DNA of 64,000 bases. It comes from Warburgia ugandensis (Eukaryota; Streptophyta; Magnoliopsida; Canellales; Canellaceae). Shown here piece after piece: positions 49,021 through 61,369 of the stretch. The stretch covers positions 53,513,217 through 53,577,216 of the forward strand of contig CP141139.1 of NCBI GenBank assembly GCA_035236585.1. The letters are read 5' to 3'. Positions within the stretch are counted from its first letter, which is position 1. Every line of letters starts with the position of its first letter. The notes beneath the pieces were generated by a model. That model ran no database searches, was not told the DNA's origin, and saw only the letters and a program-made list of their open reading frames with translations. The position numbers were made by a program, and so were the translations under genes.

Positions 49021-49948
49021 TGTAATGAAGGAATAGTATAGTATAAGTGAAAGGATTAGAAATACAACTTAGCAAATAAGAATTCCAATAGAGGGAATAA
49101 TAAGGGAAAACATTACAATAGATGTAAGGTATGATGTTCAGGTTTAACCTAAAGTCCTGAGTAAACATACAAAGAACGTTAATACTAGTATGTATATAAC
49201 CATTATTAAGTGAAGTATGTATAGAACCATTACTAAGTGAAGAAAAAAAAGAAGAAGTGATAAATTGGAAAATAAGATAAAATAAAAATATAAAAATCCA
49301 ACCTTATAGAAAAGGTGAAATGGAGATTTATGAGAAATAGGTGTTAAAGATGAAAACATTAGAAGTATTGTAAAATTCAACATTAACATTAAATATATAA
49401 AGAAATATAAATGTAGGAATTAGAATTGCTACATGTATAGTATTATGGCAATTATTTAAATGAAATTAATCATCAAAATAAAGAGGATATGACTTGAAAG
49501 AAATTTAAGGAGATAGGTGAGAAAGTTCAAAATTTGTAAATGAGAATAGTTTGAAATAAATATGAGTAAGGAGTTAAGCAAGTATTTTTCTCCAAAATTA
49601 ATGAGGCAACGGATTTAGTGGAGAAATGATCAAATTTTAGAACATGAAGAGATGATTTTTGATATTAGAATAAAATGAAAAGGAAAAAGAGAGTTAGATA
49701 TGTTAAAGGGACAAAAATATGATCCCAAACTTATTAAGAAAGACAATTAAACCATGAGAATATATGGTTAACAAAGAAATTATAGCTTTATATATGGTAC
49801 AACAATTATGAAATCACCAAGTTAGAAATTATAAAGGTATGACAAATCATTGTGGAAATTAGCACTAGTGGATTTTCAAGGATTAAAGAATTATTAATAT
49901 AATAACTTTGGTGCTATTGAAAATAATTTTGTGACTATCATTGATTAA

Positions 49949-50090
49949 GTCATTGATTATCATGGTCATGGAACATGAAAACAAAGAGAAATATTGATTA
50001 GAAAAATATAGTCATTTATTTTCATGGTCATGGAACATGAAAACAAACAAAAATATTTATTAGAAAAATATAGTCATTGAATATCATGAA
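49949..50090 (+). repeat. 62-bp tandem duplication with a partial third unit
   Basis: Units begin 'gtcattgattatcatgg', 'gtcatttattttcatgg' and 'gtcattgaatatcatga' at 49949, 50011 and 50072. They share 'tcatggaacatgaaaac' and 'attagaaaaatata'. Confidence 0.85.
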
Positions 50091-51687
50091 TAGGAGTACA
50101 TCTTATTGATCAAGGCAAATAAAGAGCTAACTATGAATAAAGATATTACTTCCAATTACATGATGGAGTTGGGGATATTGAAAGATTTAAGAAATATAGT
50201 AAGGGGAAATATATTTTTGAAGGAAAGGTGAAATAAAACATGAGAAATGAAAACAAATATTGGTTGTTAAATTTAAGTTTAAAGATGATTGTAAATGAGA
50301 TATAAATCCAAATTGTTGGAGAAATAAGTGGTTAGAAATTTTAAGATAGTTTGAAGATTTTCAATCTTACATGAGATTGAATGAGAAAATATCTATAATA
50401 GTTGAGGAAAAAAAAAAAAAAAAACATCAAATTATATGAATGAGTTGAAAGAACAACTTTTTAAGGATATGGAGTGATCATAGCAATTTACATTATGAGA
50501 GTAACAAATTTCTTTTAGGAAAAGAAAAAGGAGGAATCAATATAAGGATGCATAAATGATGTTGAGGAAATTAAGTATCCTTTTTCTCTATAAGGATGAG
50601 CATTTTCAAATTTATTGGGAACTGGAAATGCAACATCAAAGTATAAATCAAAAACAAATTTTAAAAGTTCTATGAGTTAGATAACAGATGTTCATGAATT
50701 TGAGGAGAATGAAATATATTGAATGAAGTGGTAATGACATATGGAAATAGATTTCAAGAAATGAAGAGCATTCAAGGGATATATGTTACACACTTACAAA
50801 ACTTGTCTTGTAAGTGTACATGTGATTAAAGAAAAAAAAAGTTTAGGTTATATAAATTTTAAGGATAGCATGGAATTTGACCCAACAAAGGTGGAATATG
50901 AGATCAAAATATGAAATGATAATGACAATTAGAGAAATATGTCTCTTATTGATTTTATAACATAAGGACATTCTTTTGGTGAAGTTTTGCCATTGGTTAC
51001 ATAAATCCTAAATGAGTTGATAATAGATTGTTGAGAATTAAAGACTAGTTGATAAATTATGGTGTTTGTAAAGATTTGAGAAGGGATGATTACAAAGTCA
51101 ATATGGACTCTTTTAATTGAAATTATCAAGAATATCGCAAATAAAGAGTTAGTATGATATGATAAAGGCTATGAGGTATGCTTTGAAAGAAGCATGAGGA
51201 AATGCAAAATCTAGAAATTTTGAAGCCTATGACATATAAATATATATAAGAGGAAAAGAGATAAATATTATCATAGATTGTGAGAATGTTCTGAATATTG
51301 TTCTAAATATGAGAAAGAAATAACAAAAGAGGATCAGGAATATATATGCAGAGTTAAATGACACTATCTTGAATGGAAAAATGTAGAAAGTCAAGTATTA
51401 TGAATAAAATGGCACTCAAAGAGTGTTACAAAAATAATGGATGGGAATGAGGAAAGATTCATTACAAGGAAGCTATTATTCAAGGACAGAATTTGACAAG
51501 AAGTTGTCAATAGAAGGAAATAGTAAAGAAGTATGAACTATAGAGAAGAAATAAAGTACACACTTCCAAATAATGGAAGAATAAGAAAAGATAAAATTAT
51601 TTCCAAAGATTGGAAGGTTGTTACAAAGAACAATAGTTGAAGTTATAGAATCTTATCAATATGTATTATAAGAAGTCTAAGGAATAT

Positions 51688-51765
51688 ACATAGTAGGAAA
51701 GCTATGTCCAAACTTTATATGTTGATACATAGTAGGAAAGCTATGTTAAAACTTTATATGTTGAA
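51688..51765 (+). repeat. 39-bp tandem duplication
   Basis: Two copies of 'acatagtaggaaagctatgt' plus 'aaactttatatgttga', at 51688 and 51727, differing at a few positions. Confidence 0.9.
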
Positions 51766-52120
51766 AAAGAATGAGGATGAGCAATAGAAGGTATAATGGA
51801 AAATTGTGAATCATAGAAAGATTGTTGAAAATTGCCAATCAAGTGAAATGGAAGGTTTTGAAACAAAAAGGGATAAATCAATAAGAGTTATTAATCATTT
51901 TTTTTGGGAAATTCCAGCAAGACCTAGCTTTAGTATATAGTGAATTATTAAGGTTAGTCATGGATGAGTATTTTAACCTTGGAGAAAAAAAATAGTATAG
52001 AAGAGGGACGAAAGGAAATAGAATTTTCATAAGTGGCAAAGCCACAAGTGTAAGGCTATGAAAGAATTGTGAAAACTCCTAAGTGAGTTGTATTACAAAT
52101 TTCGAGGACGAAATTATTGT

Positions 52121-52132
52121 AAGGGGGGAAGA
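52121..52132 (+). promoter_or_regulatory. Polypurine tract
   Basis: AAGGGGGGAAGA, 1 bp before the 3' LTR start. It primes plus-strand DNA synthesis in gypsy elements. Confidence 0.95.
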
Positions 52133-52133
52133 T

Positions 52134-53967
52134 TGTAATAAACCCAATTTTTGTAAATTGATTCAGAAAAATCAATAAAGTTTGAGTTTCAGATATTTCG
52201 GGCTGAAATATTAGGGTTATTTAAAATATACTTTTTATAAAAGTATAATCAAATAATAAGATATGTAAAATTGAAATTAAACTCAGCAAACCCTTTAAAA
52301 TGACTGTAAGCACAACAAATTTCGAATTCGGATGAGAAATCCTTAAGTTTTTCATTTTTTTGGACAAAAGGGGTAAAATAGTAATTTTACCCAAAAATCA
52401 AAATATTCCAAAAAATCAAAACATGAAACATCAAAATTTAAAATGTACTAAGAAATACGAATCCAACGCCACTAAGTACACTCAAATCCGAGATCATGGG
52501 AATAAAACCCAAAGTTTTATGCATAAAGGGCAAAACGGACATTTTACACCATGTGGGACCCACATGGGGACCACCACGTCCCCAACAACCAATTTGATCA
52601 GCATCCCATGTGAAACATGGGTCAATAAAGATCAGCTAGTCATGGGGAAGAAAAGTTAGGCATGGGAGCATTGAAGACTTTCATGCCATTTTATATTTAA
52701 AAAATAACATATTATAATCATGGAAAAAGACCCAAAATGCCTATAAATACAACCCCAAAAATATTCCAAGAATCCTCATAAAATCCCCACAAAATTATCT
52801 TCAATCTCCTTGAAAAATTAGATCTAGAATCCCTCTCCAAAACCCCAAAATTTCCAAGAGTTAGATCTCTTTCCAACTTGTTTTTCTTTTTAGATTAGAA
52901 CAAGAGACCTAAATTCAATTAGACACTCTGTTCTAGATCTAATTTGATCAATTCCACCATCCAAAACATCCCAACACATCTATTCTACAAAACCCCCAAA
53001 GAAATTTCAAGATCCAACGGTTCAAACAACGGTATTTGCAAGAAAGGTGGATTTTAGGCTATATCTTCATCAACAAGGTATTTTTTTAAATTGGGCATAT
53101 AAATGAGGTTTTCTCTCCAATCGAGTAAGTGGAAATCCTTTTCATATATTTTTAGTATTTTTTTATGTAAATTTTATTTTACTGTAATTAATTTTGGTAA
53201 TAAAAAGGTAAAAATAAAGTAAACAACAGAACCCTTAATTCATGATGATGGAGTACTCAGATGAAAAATCTGACTCCACCAATCAATCCAGAATGGTCCA
53301 AAACCCCTAGGGTAGAAGTTTCAGAAAGATCTGAGCAGTTTTGGACCCTCAATTGAGAGAGATTAATTCTGGTGGGCCTAGATCAAATCTGGACCCTAGG
53401 AACGGCTGAAAACTTCAATTTAAGATTGTGGAGTCATATGAACTCCAAATTGAGATCAGAAAGAAGCTATGGAAATCTTGTAATGTCTAGTTTCTAATGA
53501 AGTCATAATATTTCTAAAATTTATTTCTGTATTTTTCTGTATTTTGGAAATAAGTGTCCAATTTCTAAGATCTTCAAGATCTGAGGTGATCAGATCTTGG
53601 AAATTTAGATTTATGTTCTAAGTTAGAAAGCATGATAGTGTAATCTTTAAATTTTAGTATGATATGCCCTAAATGAGTAATTTGTTAGTAGATTTGATTA
53701 TCTTAGGATCATGTTAGTGTAAATTAGGATTTAAACATGATTTCATTATAATAGAAGATGTGTTTCATAACTTAGGATCATGTTAGTTTTATTTCACTAG
53801 CTTAAGTTACATTCATAGGAAGAATGTTAGTATATAGTTGTTAAACTTATATTTGATTTATGCTTTCCAGTTGATGATTTACTTATTGTCAAATTTTATT
53901 CAATTGTTAAGATACAAGGAGCATAAATCACCAAAAAATCATGTTTTCAAAAACCTGGGTCGTCACA
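52134..53967 (+). mobile_element. 3' LTR, 1834 bp, with a 2.3-kb internal deletion
   Basis: Colinear with 44233-about 46035, then jumps at 'caccaaaaaatcatgttttc' to the last 30 bp of the LTR (equivalent to 48362-48392). The join lies in an A run shared by both sides. By hand count there are about 20 substitutions in the first 850 bp and only about 3 in the next 950 bp. TATA at 52742. Confidence 0.92.
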
Positions 53968-53972
53968 AACCC
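53968..53972 (+). repeat. Target-site duplication AACCC (right copy)
   Basis: Directly after the LTR end 'cgtcaca'. The C-rich minisatellite resumes after it ('cacccaactccttcccacta'). Confidence 0.85.
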
Positions 53973-54000
53973 CACCCAACTCCTTCCCACTACCCGCCGT

Positions 54001-54855
54001 ATGTTAGTGTTCAGGGTTCAAGGTTCAATTAGTGTTTAAGGAACATGTTTGGGGGTTAGAGTTAAGCGTTCAGGGTTCAAGTAGTGTTCAGGGAATAGGG
54101 TTGGGGGTTAGAGTTAAGTGCTCAGGGTTAAGGTTCATAGTTAGGGGTTCAAGGTTAGGGTTTATGGTTGATCCACACTTAATTAATTTTAAATGAATAT
54201 ATATATTTGATTAACATTAATATTCCAAAGTTTACTTGCACACAAAATATTGTAGAAACACTCCTAAAGAACTAAAAATATGTGATAACCAAAGAAATAC
54301 AAAAACTGTACTAATAAAAGAACATTAAACAAAATAGGATGATAAATTAATTATGAAGTGGGAATGTGGGAGTGCTAGCTTAAATTTCTATGTCCATTTC
54401 CTAACCTATGTGTGTCAGAGTTGTTTTTATATTAACGTTAATTTTCTTAATACCAAATTCACATAATTAAAATTTTGTAAATTGTTATTTAAGAATCAAA
54501 GTTGTTAAATAATTAGTACGGTAAATTTAGGAGGTCTATCTCTTTTATTGTTACATTTGTTATAAATAAAGAAGTTGTTTATTTTTTAAACGACTTTTAA
54601 AGTGTGGACTTTTAAAGTCATTATCTCTAAATGTCTTTAAAAGTATACACTTTTAAGGTCATTTATTGGTAAATGATTTTAAAAGTATAAACTTTTAAAG
54701 TCATTTATAGATAAATGACTTTTTAAATATACACTTTTTTACGCTTTTTTTAATTTTTATTCAAAATATATACACCTTTTATGTTAGTACTTCACAATAT
54801 CTAGCAAGTAATTAATACACAATGAAGTGGATTTTTTTATGATAGTCAACATTGA
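54001..54855 (+). repeat. Large tandem duplication in the CACTA region, unit 1 (A1-B1)
   Basis: The A part (54001-about 54424) is G/T-rich telomere-like 'gttcagggttcaagg' sequence, then an AT-rich stretch ('ggttgatccacacttaatta' to 'gtccatttccta'). The B part (about 54425-54855) is 'ttaattttcttaataccaaa', then CACTA-type 'cttttaaagtcattta' repeats (54592-54735), then 'tgatagtcaacattgattca'. Both parts recur in the same order as unit 2 (54856-55333, then 62276-62640). Confidence 0.78.
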
Positions 54856-55333
54856 TTCATGTGTTCAAGCATCAAGGTTTAGGGTGAGGTTTCAGGGTAC
54901 GCACGTAAGTGTTCAGGTTTCAAGTGTCTAGGTAACAATGTTGGGTTTAGGTTAAGGTCTAGAGTACGGTTTCAGGGTATGTACATAATTGTTTAGGGTT
55001 CAAGTTTTTAGGGAACAAGGTTAGGGATTAGAGTTAAGTGCTTAGGGTTAAGGTTTTAGGGTTAGGGTTAGGGCTCATGGTTGATCTCCACTTAATTAAT
55101 TTTAAATGAATATATATATATATATATATATGTATATGATTGACACTAAGATTCCAAAGTTTACTTGTGACACAAAATATTCTATAAACACTTCTAATAA
55201 TTAAAAATATGAGATAACCAAAGAAGTACAATAACTATACTAATAAAAGAATATTAAACCAAAAAAGATGATAAATTAATTATGAAGTGAAAATGTGGGG
55301 ATGCTAGCTTATATTTCCATGGCCATTTCCTAG
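54856..55333 (+). repeat. Large tandem duplication, unit 2 part A (A2)
   Basis: Repeats A1: telomere-like 'agggttcaag' words, then 'cttaattaattttaaatgaa', 'attccaaagtttacttg', 'gatgataaattaattatgaa', 'atgctagctta' and 'gccatttccta'. It is cut here by a solo LTR; its B part resumes at 62276. Confidence 0.78.
55055..55073 (+). repeat. Short interstitial telomere-like tract
   Basis: 'ttttagggttagggttaggg' is three repeats close to TTTAGGG/TTAGGG, within a longer degenerate 'agggttcaagg' region (54860-55075). Confidence 0.6.
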
Positions 55334-56261
55334 TGTGTTTTATTTCAAAAGGTAGTGCGCCTCTAAATTTAAAAATACAAAAACAGCGGAAGACTTTTCA
55401 TTGAAATTCATTTTCCCAGAAACTCAGATGTCACCTTTATGCTCACACTATACATATATATAGTTTTCTAGAAGATAGAAATTCATTTCTTAAAATAGGA
55501 CCCATCTAGTGGTTCACTTATACAGCCCCTATAACATTATATTAAATGTCTAATATCACAATTAAAATGACTAACTACACAATACAATAACTTTAATAAA
55601 ATGTATACCTGAGTGCAGAAGTATGTTTGTTGGATTCCTCTTCTTGCATATATCTTCTCCTATTTATTTGTATTTGAGATATTGTAAACATAAAACATTT
55701 ACAATATCTCAGGAAGCTATGCTTGGTAGGGGAGTTTAAGAAGCATGTTGAATCTTAATACACATTAATTATTCCATAATAGTTAGAATATTCATTTTCA
55801 TAGCAATTATATTGAATTGGATTTACTGTATGTTTCACATTTCAATTATTAACATGTTTCGTAATCATTAACAATCCATTAATAAATCAATTATTAACAT
55901 GTTTCACAATTATCAATATATACATGTTTCATAAATATAAGTAATCCATAGATTTATCAAACATCTTTAATTATTATTTGTTATCTAAATAAACTAATCC
56001 AATTCCATAAACCATACTGTGCATAACAGTTCTACCCATTTATATACCCATATGAAAACTTATATGAAACTATGCCCTCAATCATATATATATATAGAAT
56101 TACTACATGGATAATGCAAATTGTCAAAAGACATACAAAATTATGAATATAATCAATACGTCTCCTAATCTATATCCCCAGACTATACTGGGTTTCAGAA
56201 GCATACCCCTCATCATGTAGGGTTCATAATCATCCAGCCTCTGCTGGTATATCAATATATG

Positions 56262-56312
56262 GCATATCATCATGCCACATCATATAAGGCATCTCATAAT
56301 GCCATAATATAA
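56262..56312 (-). repeat. Short tandem repeat inside the outer solo LTR
   Basis: 'ggcatatcatcatgccacat' / 'ggcatctcataatgccataa', corresponding to the 'catctcatcatgcc' array in LTR1-3, here with about two units. Confidence 0.65.
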
Positions 56313-56448
56313 GCACCACAGTGCATCAAACATAAGGAATACCATGTTGCTATCTGATCCGTACTAGCGTGCTCGAATAACTGCTCCATTCACCACTGAT
56401 ACCATGGTGGAAAATATTGTGTCATTGCCCATATGGGGAGACAAGACT

Positions 56449-56453
56449 TTCAC
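56449..56453 (+). repeat. Target-site duplication TTCAC (left copy)
   Basis: Matches TTCAC at 59488-59492. Removing the insert restores 'caagactttcacagtgg', as expected from the reverse of 'ccactgtaaaagtcttg' at 47473. Confidence 0.93.
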
Positions 56454-58502
56454 TGTGACACCCCAAATTTTTGTAACAATTTTTTTATATATAATATTAT
56501 AATAATAGTCGTAGTCTGGATCCCATGTTCAAAAGATTCTATTAATTATTTTATTAAAACATTTATTGAAAACCTCCGGGTGTTATTTTCTTTTTCCAAA
56601 ACATCACAATTATAATTTAAAACATAATTATTAATTTTTTGAGGTGATACAATTGAAATAATACACATGTTAAACCAACGTTAAAATCATCAGCACCTTT
56701 ATTTTCAAAACAATAAATATCCAAAACACAATAACAATGTGGCCCAGGGTCTATCCATCATAACATCCTACCTAAATGTCCATCATATGTATAACTATCA
56801 TAATCAAATCCATAAAATAAAAGTATACAGTCCATAAAGAAAGTCACAAGGTACTCTGTTTATTAACTCATGTCACTGTCTATCAGTCAAAGTAGAGAAA
56901 TCTCTCATTGCTATCATAGTCTCTCAACGGCCTTACCCTTCCTACTGTGGCACTCGAGATCTAAGGCATTACAAAACAAAGTAATGCCTCAGTAAGCTAT
57001 TGCTTGTGCAGGTACATAGACATTTAATGTAATAAATATGGAACAAATCGAATGACAGTGGTGATATAATAAGAAGATCTATCATATATGAAAATAAAAT
57101 AATTATAATCAATGCCAACATAATCTCAAAGCATCATGTACTATAAAACATGCATCTCATGGATTTAAAACATGATATGAGCTAATGTAAATGAGCATAC
57201 AATAATAATAGGGCACCCCAAGATACATGGGTCCCACGAGCATCACATACACTCATATCACCGATCATGAGTACTTATATCCAACCTCTGAGTGTCATCA
57301 CACCCAGGTGTATAATCACATCTCCATGCTCATCATGCAAGCACACAGAATAAGAGTATGGATCATCATGCTATAGTGGCAACCCTCTAGGGTCTCAACC
57401 ACCGCTGCTCCCCGTCGACACCAAAACGGGAAATTTAATGTCCGTCCCCATGGAAAGGCCTGACATAACATCCACTGGGTGAGAGCACCTGTCATAAAAC
57501 CCAAAATACGAAAAACAAGTATCTCAAGAACTAGGAGCACTCGTGGCTCGCAATCCCCAAGGCATGCCTCTCATCTCAGGGTTAGCCTTTAAAAGGACCA
57601 CCCACCAAGCCTCCACTTTCCTCATGAAAATCCATTAGTTTGAATTATGCAATAAGGAAAGAAAATTTCTAATTATTCATAAATACGTAATATTGATCTC
57701 ATGAAATCATCAATCATAATCCATTCAATATATATTTTCAAAATCAAATATCAATCATAATATATAAAATTCTAAGTTTCATAATTTTTTGACTAATTTA
57801 AACAATGCAGTTTAAATCAAAATCAATCATGATGCTATGATGATGCAAGGTTTTAAAATCAAAATAAAATATTAAATGTTATCACCTACCTCAATGTGAG
57901 ATCACTCAACTCGAGTGTATAATCCCCTTATCTTGTACATTTCGATATACTTGTCGATACCACAATACTATTTGATGTTATTGATTTCATCATAAGGGAA
58001 TATATGGCAATCCAACCATTGGATCATACTGTAAGATCTTTAATTATGATTTGTTCTTAACTTTAGTCCTATCTCATCTTTATCTGTTCGTTTTTGTGTG
58101 TATCTAACGTTTATTCCTAAATTTGACAATTAGTTCATCCTCAGATCAACAATTTCCCAAGATCTGGGTTAGATAAATGATCTAGATCAATTTATAAAGT
58201 AATTATATCTAATTTACTCTTCTTGCCCTTCTTTAGTATCATATATTTTCTATTTTTTCAAGTTTTAGGGCATGATCGCACTTTGATCTGCCGGATCTAA
58301 GTTATTGGATACTATTTTATAAATTTTCTAAATAAAAAGTGGTCAATGGTAAGTATTTTAGTTAAATCTGGTTTTGCGTCATGAAGATGATCACAACGGA
58401 TGTTTTTTATCATGATTTGGACCTCTGTAGCTCTCAAAATCAAGTTTTTTGTGACAATACTTAGGGGTCGGGTAGTGCGTTTGCACCAGTTTACACTGCC
58501 AG

Positions 58503-58558
58503 CCCTAGTTTACACTGGGTTACACCAGTGCCCTAGTTTACACTAGGTTACACCAGCG
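58503..58558 (+). repeat. 28-bp tandem repeat in the solo LTR leader
   Basis: Two units, 'ccctagtttacactgggtta' plus 'caccagtg' and 'ccctagtttacactaggtta' plus 'caccagcg'. A related partial unit ('caccagtttacactgccag') lies just upstream. Confidence 0.88.
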
Positions 58559-59180
58559 CAATGTAGGAACTGGGACCGGGGAAGACAACTGGAGTCCGAT
58601 CATCGCCAGTGACCCCACAAGTGCCCAAATTTAGTATTTTTGCACCCTTTTGCTTAGAATTTATTTTATTTTCCATTTTCAACACTCCTTTGACTTGATT
58701 TTTCCAAAAACTAAGGTTTTTACTTGATTTTTCTTGTGTTCCTAAAATTTTCCCTACATATTGTCCTTCGTGATTTCCGGCTTCATCCACCATCGGATTT
58801 CCCTCAAACTTAAAGGGTTTGTTCTTGGGTTGCTTATGCACTAGATGGACGATCCGATCTTTTTTTTAATGATATTTTATCAACATATTTGCATTTCAAT
58901 AGTAGCATATATAGATTTCTAGAAAAAATAACGAGCCCTCGTCATTTTTCCCGACTTTCATGCATGTCACTGCTATATACACTACACATGCAAAAGGGGA
59001 TTAGAGGGTTGGGGCTTACCTCAATTAGCTGGGCGGTTGTTGACGCTGGATCCCTAGTTACCAGAAAAACATGATTTTTGCAGAGGTTAGGGTTTAAAGA
59101 AAGGGCACGATGGAGAAGATGATGAGAGGAGCAGACTAGGGGAGAGAGATCATGCTTAGGAAGGAGGAAGGGAAACTCTT

Positions 59181-59190
59181 CCCTTATATG
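59181..59190 (-). promoter_or_regulatory. TATA-like box of the nested solo LTR
   Basis: Minus strand CATATAAGGG, about 300 bp inside the LTR start, followed by the leader. Confidence 0.4.
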
Positions 59191-61314
59191 CCTTCCCTCC
59201 GATGATTTTTTTGACAAAATCGTCTGATTTGATAAGGGAAGATGGATAGGGGATCAAAACTGCCCCTGTATTTTGGACCCCTCAAAATTACCAAACTGCC
59301 CTTACAAGTTCAACGGCCCATAACTTCTTCATTTGAGCTCCGTTTTCTGTGTTCTTTATGTTGTTGGAATTCTATCTATGTGTACTTCCTAGTTTTTAAA
59401 TTTTTAGTACCAAATCTATGCATAAATTTTTTAAATTTAATTTATTTATTTTATCACTAATTTAAAATTAAAATTGAGGATATTAGATTCACAGTGGGGC
59501 CTTCCCATAATTTCCCCACCTGACTTTTAGCCTCTCATAAGGCAAGGTATCATCATATAATCAAATTTTAGAAAGCGGGTGGCCAAACCCTCATAAGTTA
59601 CTTAACATAACACCCCTAGGCATATGCTTATATAAAATAAAACTCTCAAGCCTCCATGCCCGGATGTAAAATAATCATAATAGTAAGGAAATTGCCTATT
59701 CACATATTTCATAACAAGAGTAACATCCTCACTTATTAGGTAACAATCCACCAAGGATGTACCCTACAAACCTAGACTCATACATCACACATACTGACAT
59801 GGTACCCTTGTGTCATAACCATAATTTCACAATCATATAAGATGTCTAAGTCTTAATCATGTTTATCAAATAGTAGGTGCACATTAAGCATGAATTATAA
59901 GGATGATATCATTTTAAATAACTAATTTCCATCATTGACCATACAAATCACATATAATGACAATTATAATATTTTCATGCTGTAACTTTCATAATAAGGA
60001 ATAAGATCATGTTTAAAACATGAATCTTATTATTTGGTCATTCTTCCTAAATTTCCACCTATCTCATGTGACACGCTCACCAGATTCCACTAGCTTTAAT
60101 TGCCCTCTTCTCCATAATTGACCACGAACTTCAATCTTATTCAGGTAATTAAATTAAGTTAGAATGCACACAACTGCTACAGCAACAAAAAGAACGAAAC
60201 ATGTTTTAGGAAAAGCAACTTACCTTATCCCCTCTATTGTAAGCTTTACTGCAGTACCAATGGTTTTTATGCTTATAACCGTTAGTGAATCCATCAAAGA
60301 ACAGATGTCCAAGTAAATTTCTCCTTCCTCCAATTCCCTTTCTTCTTTGTCTTCACTTTATTTTCTTCAACCCCATACTCTCTGTCATAAATCAAAACAT
60401 GACAAATCTTCCTCTTATTCTCATTCCCATTCCTTCCAATACATTTGTAGTTGAAGCTGAACCCCTGGATATTTTGACAAATCTAAAATCCCTTCTTCCT
60501 AAAATCCCTTCCATAGGCTTGTTTCGTATAGCTTTCGCCCCTACAAGATTGTATAGTTTGGGCATGTAATGCTGATATTGTAACCTAACACAAATTCTCC
60601 ACTTTATGCCTTTGTAGAAGCATTGTTATAGTTATGAAAGCAACCCCTGAAGCTTATTCGATTACTCTGATTAAGCACAAACCCACTACCTTTATCAGTG
60701 ACGACCTTTCTATAATTTTGATATTGCCCATTTGGGAAACACATCTAACTCAACCCAGAGGAAGTGGCTGGGGAAAGAGTTTTGTTCATAGCCAATGCAT
60801 GTTTATAGCCCGAAACAATATGTCAATCCATAACAGCAGCTAAATGGAAAAGGAATCTCAAGCTTTGCCTCTCTATCATAGCTATTTTCGCATTCTAGAA
60901 ATCAAAAGCCCCAAAAATCAACAAACCCAGAATCCCAGGAATCCAAATAACTAAAGCCAAATGGAAAATTAGACTACCAACAAAAGAATGAATGAGAGTT
61001 TGCTCCAAACCACCTAAACTCAGAAATCACAATGGGTTATCCAAACATTCCTACCTATGATTTCGAGAAATGAATATTAATGAACCGAAAATATTCCCAA
61101 CAATGACCAAAAACTATCATTTCTCTTTAAAAAAAAAAAGAGTAGAGCAACCTAAACTAACCAATTTCAGATGAAAATGAATGGGTTTCCTTGAACATAA
61201 CCTCAAAATCCAAAATCCTACATACCAACTTTAACAAGTCAAACCCTGTCCATCAAACAATGAATGATCCCAAAATGTAGATGTACTCCACTGTCTTTCA
61301 AGGAAAGTAATATA

Positions 61315-61331
61315 AAAAAAAAAAAAAAAAA
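61315..61331 (+). repeat. Poly-A run (poly-T on the gene-fragment strand)
   Basis: About 17 A. On the minus strand it is a T run just before a possible acceptor (CCTTGAAAG), as in a plant intron after the kinesin exon. Confidence 0.7.
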
Positions 61332-61369
61332 TGAACAAAAATATAGTAAAAAGAAATAAAGTGTCTTTG

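Larger units (their letters stand above)
48393..52133 (+). mobile_element. Internal region of the element: gag remnant plus non-coding DNA
   Basis: After the gag-like start (48517-48720) the remaining 3.4 kb is purine-rich and AT-rich with no frame above about 100 codons. No reverse transcriptase (YxDD), protease (DTG) or integrase signature was found. It holds several local tandem duplications (48760, 49949, 51688). It ends with the conserved 'aaatttcgaggacgaaatta' and the polypurine tract. Confidence 0.85.
44233..53967 (+). mobile_element. Full-length non-autonomous Ty3/gypsy (Tekay/Del-like) element, 9.7 kb
   Basis: Two LTRs starting TGTAATA and ending GTCACA/ATCACA, AACCC on both sides, a tRNA-iMet primer site (48394) and a polypurine tract (52121). 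The internal region (3.7 kb) has only a gag N-terminal remnant and no pol, while the intact LTR is 4.16 kb. This is the pattern of a large-LTR non-autonomous derivative. MPPKRITRQ and the TTTCGAGGACGAAATT motif before the tract point to the Tekay/Del chromovirus group (inference from known members). The LTR pair is nearly identical where both exist, so it is the youngest two-LTR element here. Confidence 0.93.
56454..59487 (-). mobile_element. Solo LTR, 3034 bp, nested in the outer solo LTR
   Basis: Runs from 'tgtgacaccccaaat' to 'gaggatattaga' (minus strand TCTAATATCC ... GGGGTGTCACA). The expected first two bases TG are now TC. Perfect TTCAC duplications flank it. It has the family landmarks: U5-like 'aagctattgcttgtgcaggt' at 56995, a leader at 58.4-59.2 kb, and 'ataacttcttcatttgagct' near 59322. 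The 97-codon minus frame 58548-58841 lies downstream of the TATA box and has no recognised homologue. Confidence 0.93.

Noticed and set aside
55041-55077. Telomere or chromosome end
   Set aside because: Only about three clean repeats within degenerate G/T-rich DNA, flanked by transposon sequence on both sides.
58548-58841. 97-codon minus frame in the solo LTR leader
   Set aside because: No recognisable domain, not seen in the related LTRs; kept only as a remark.
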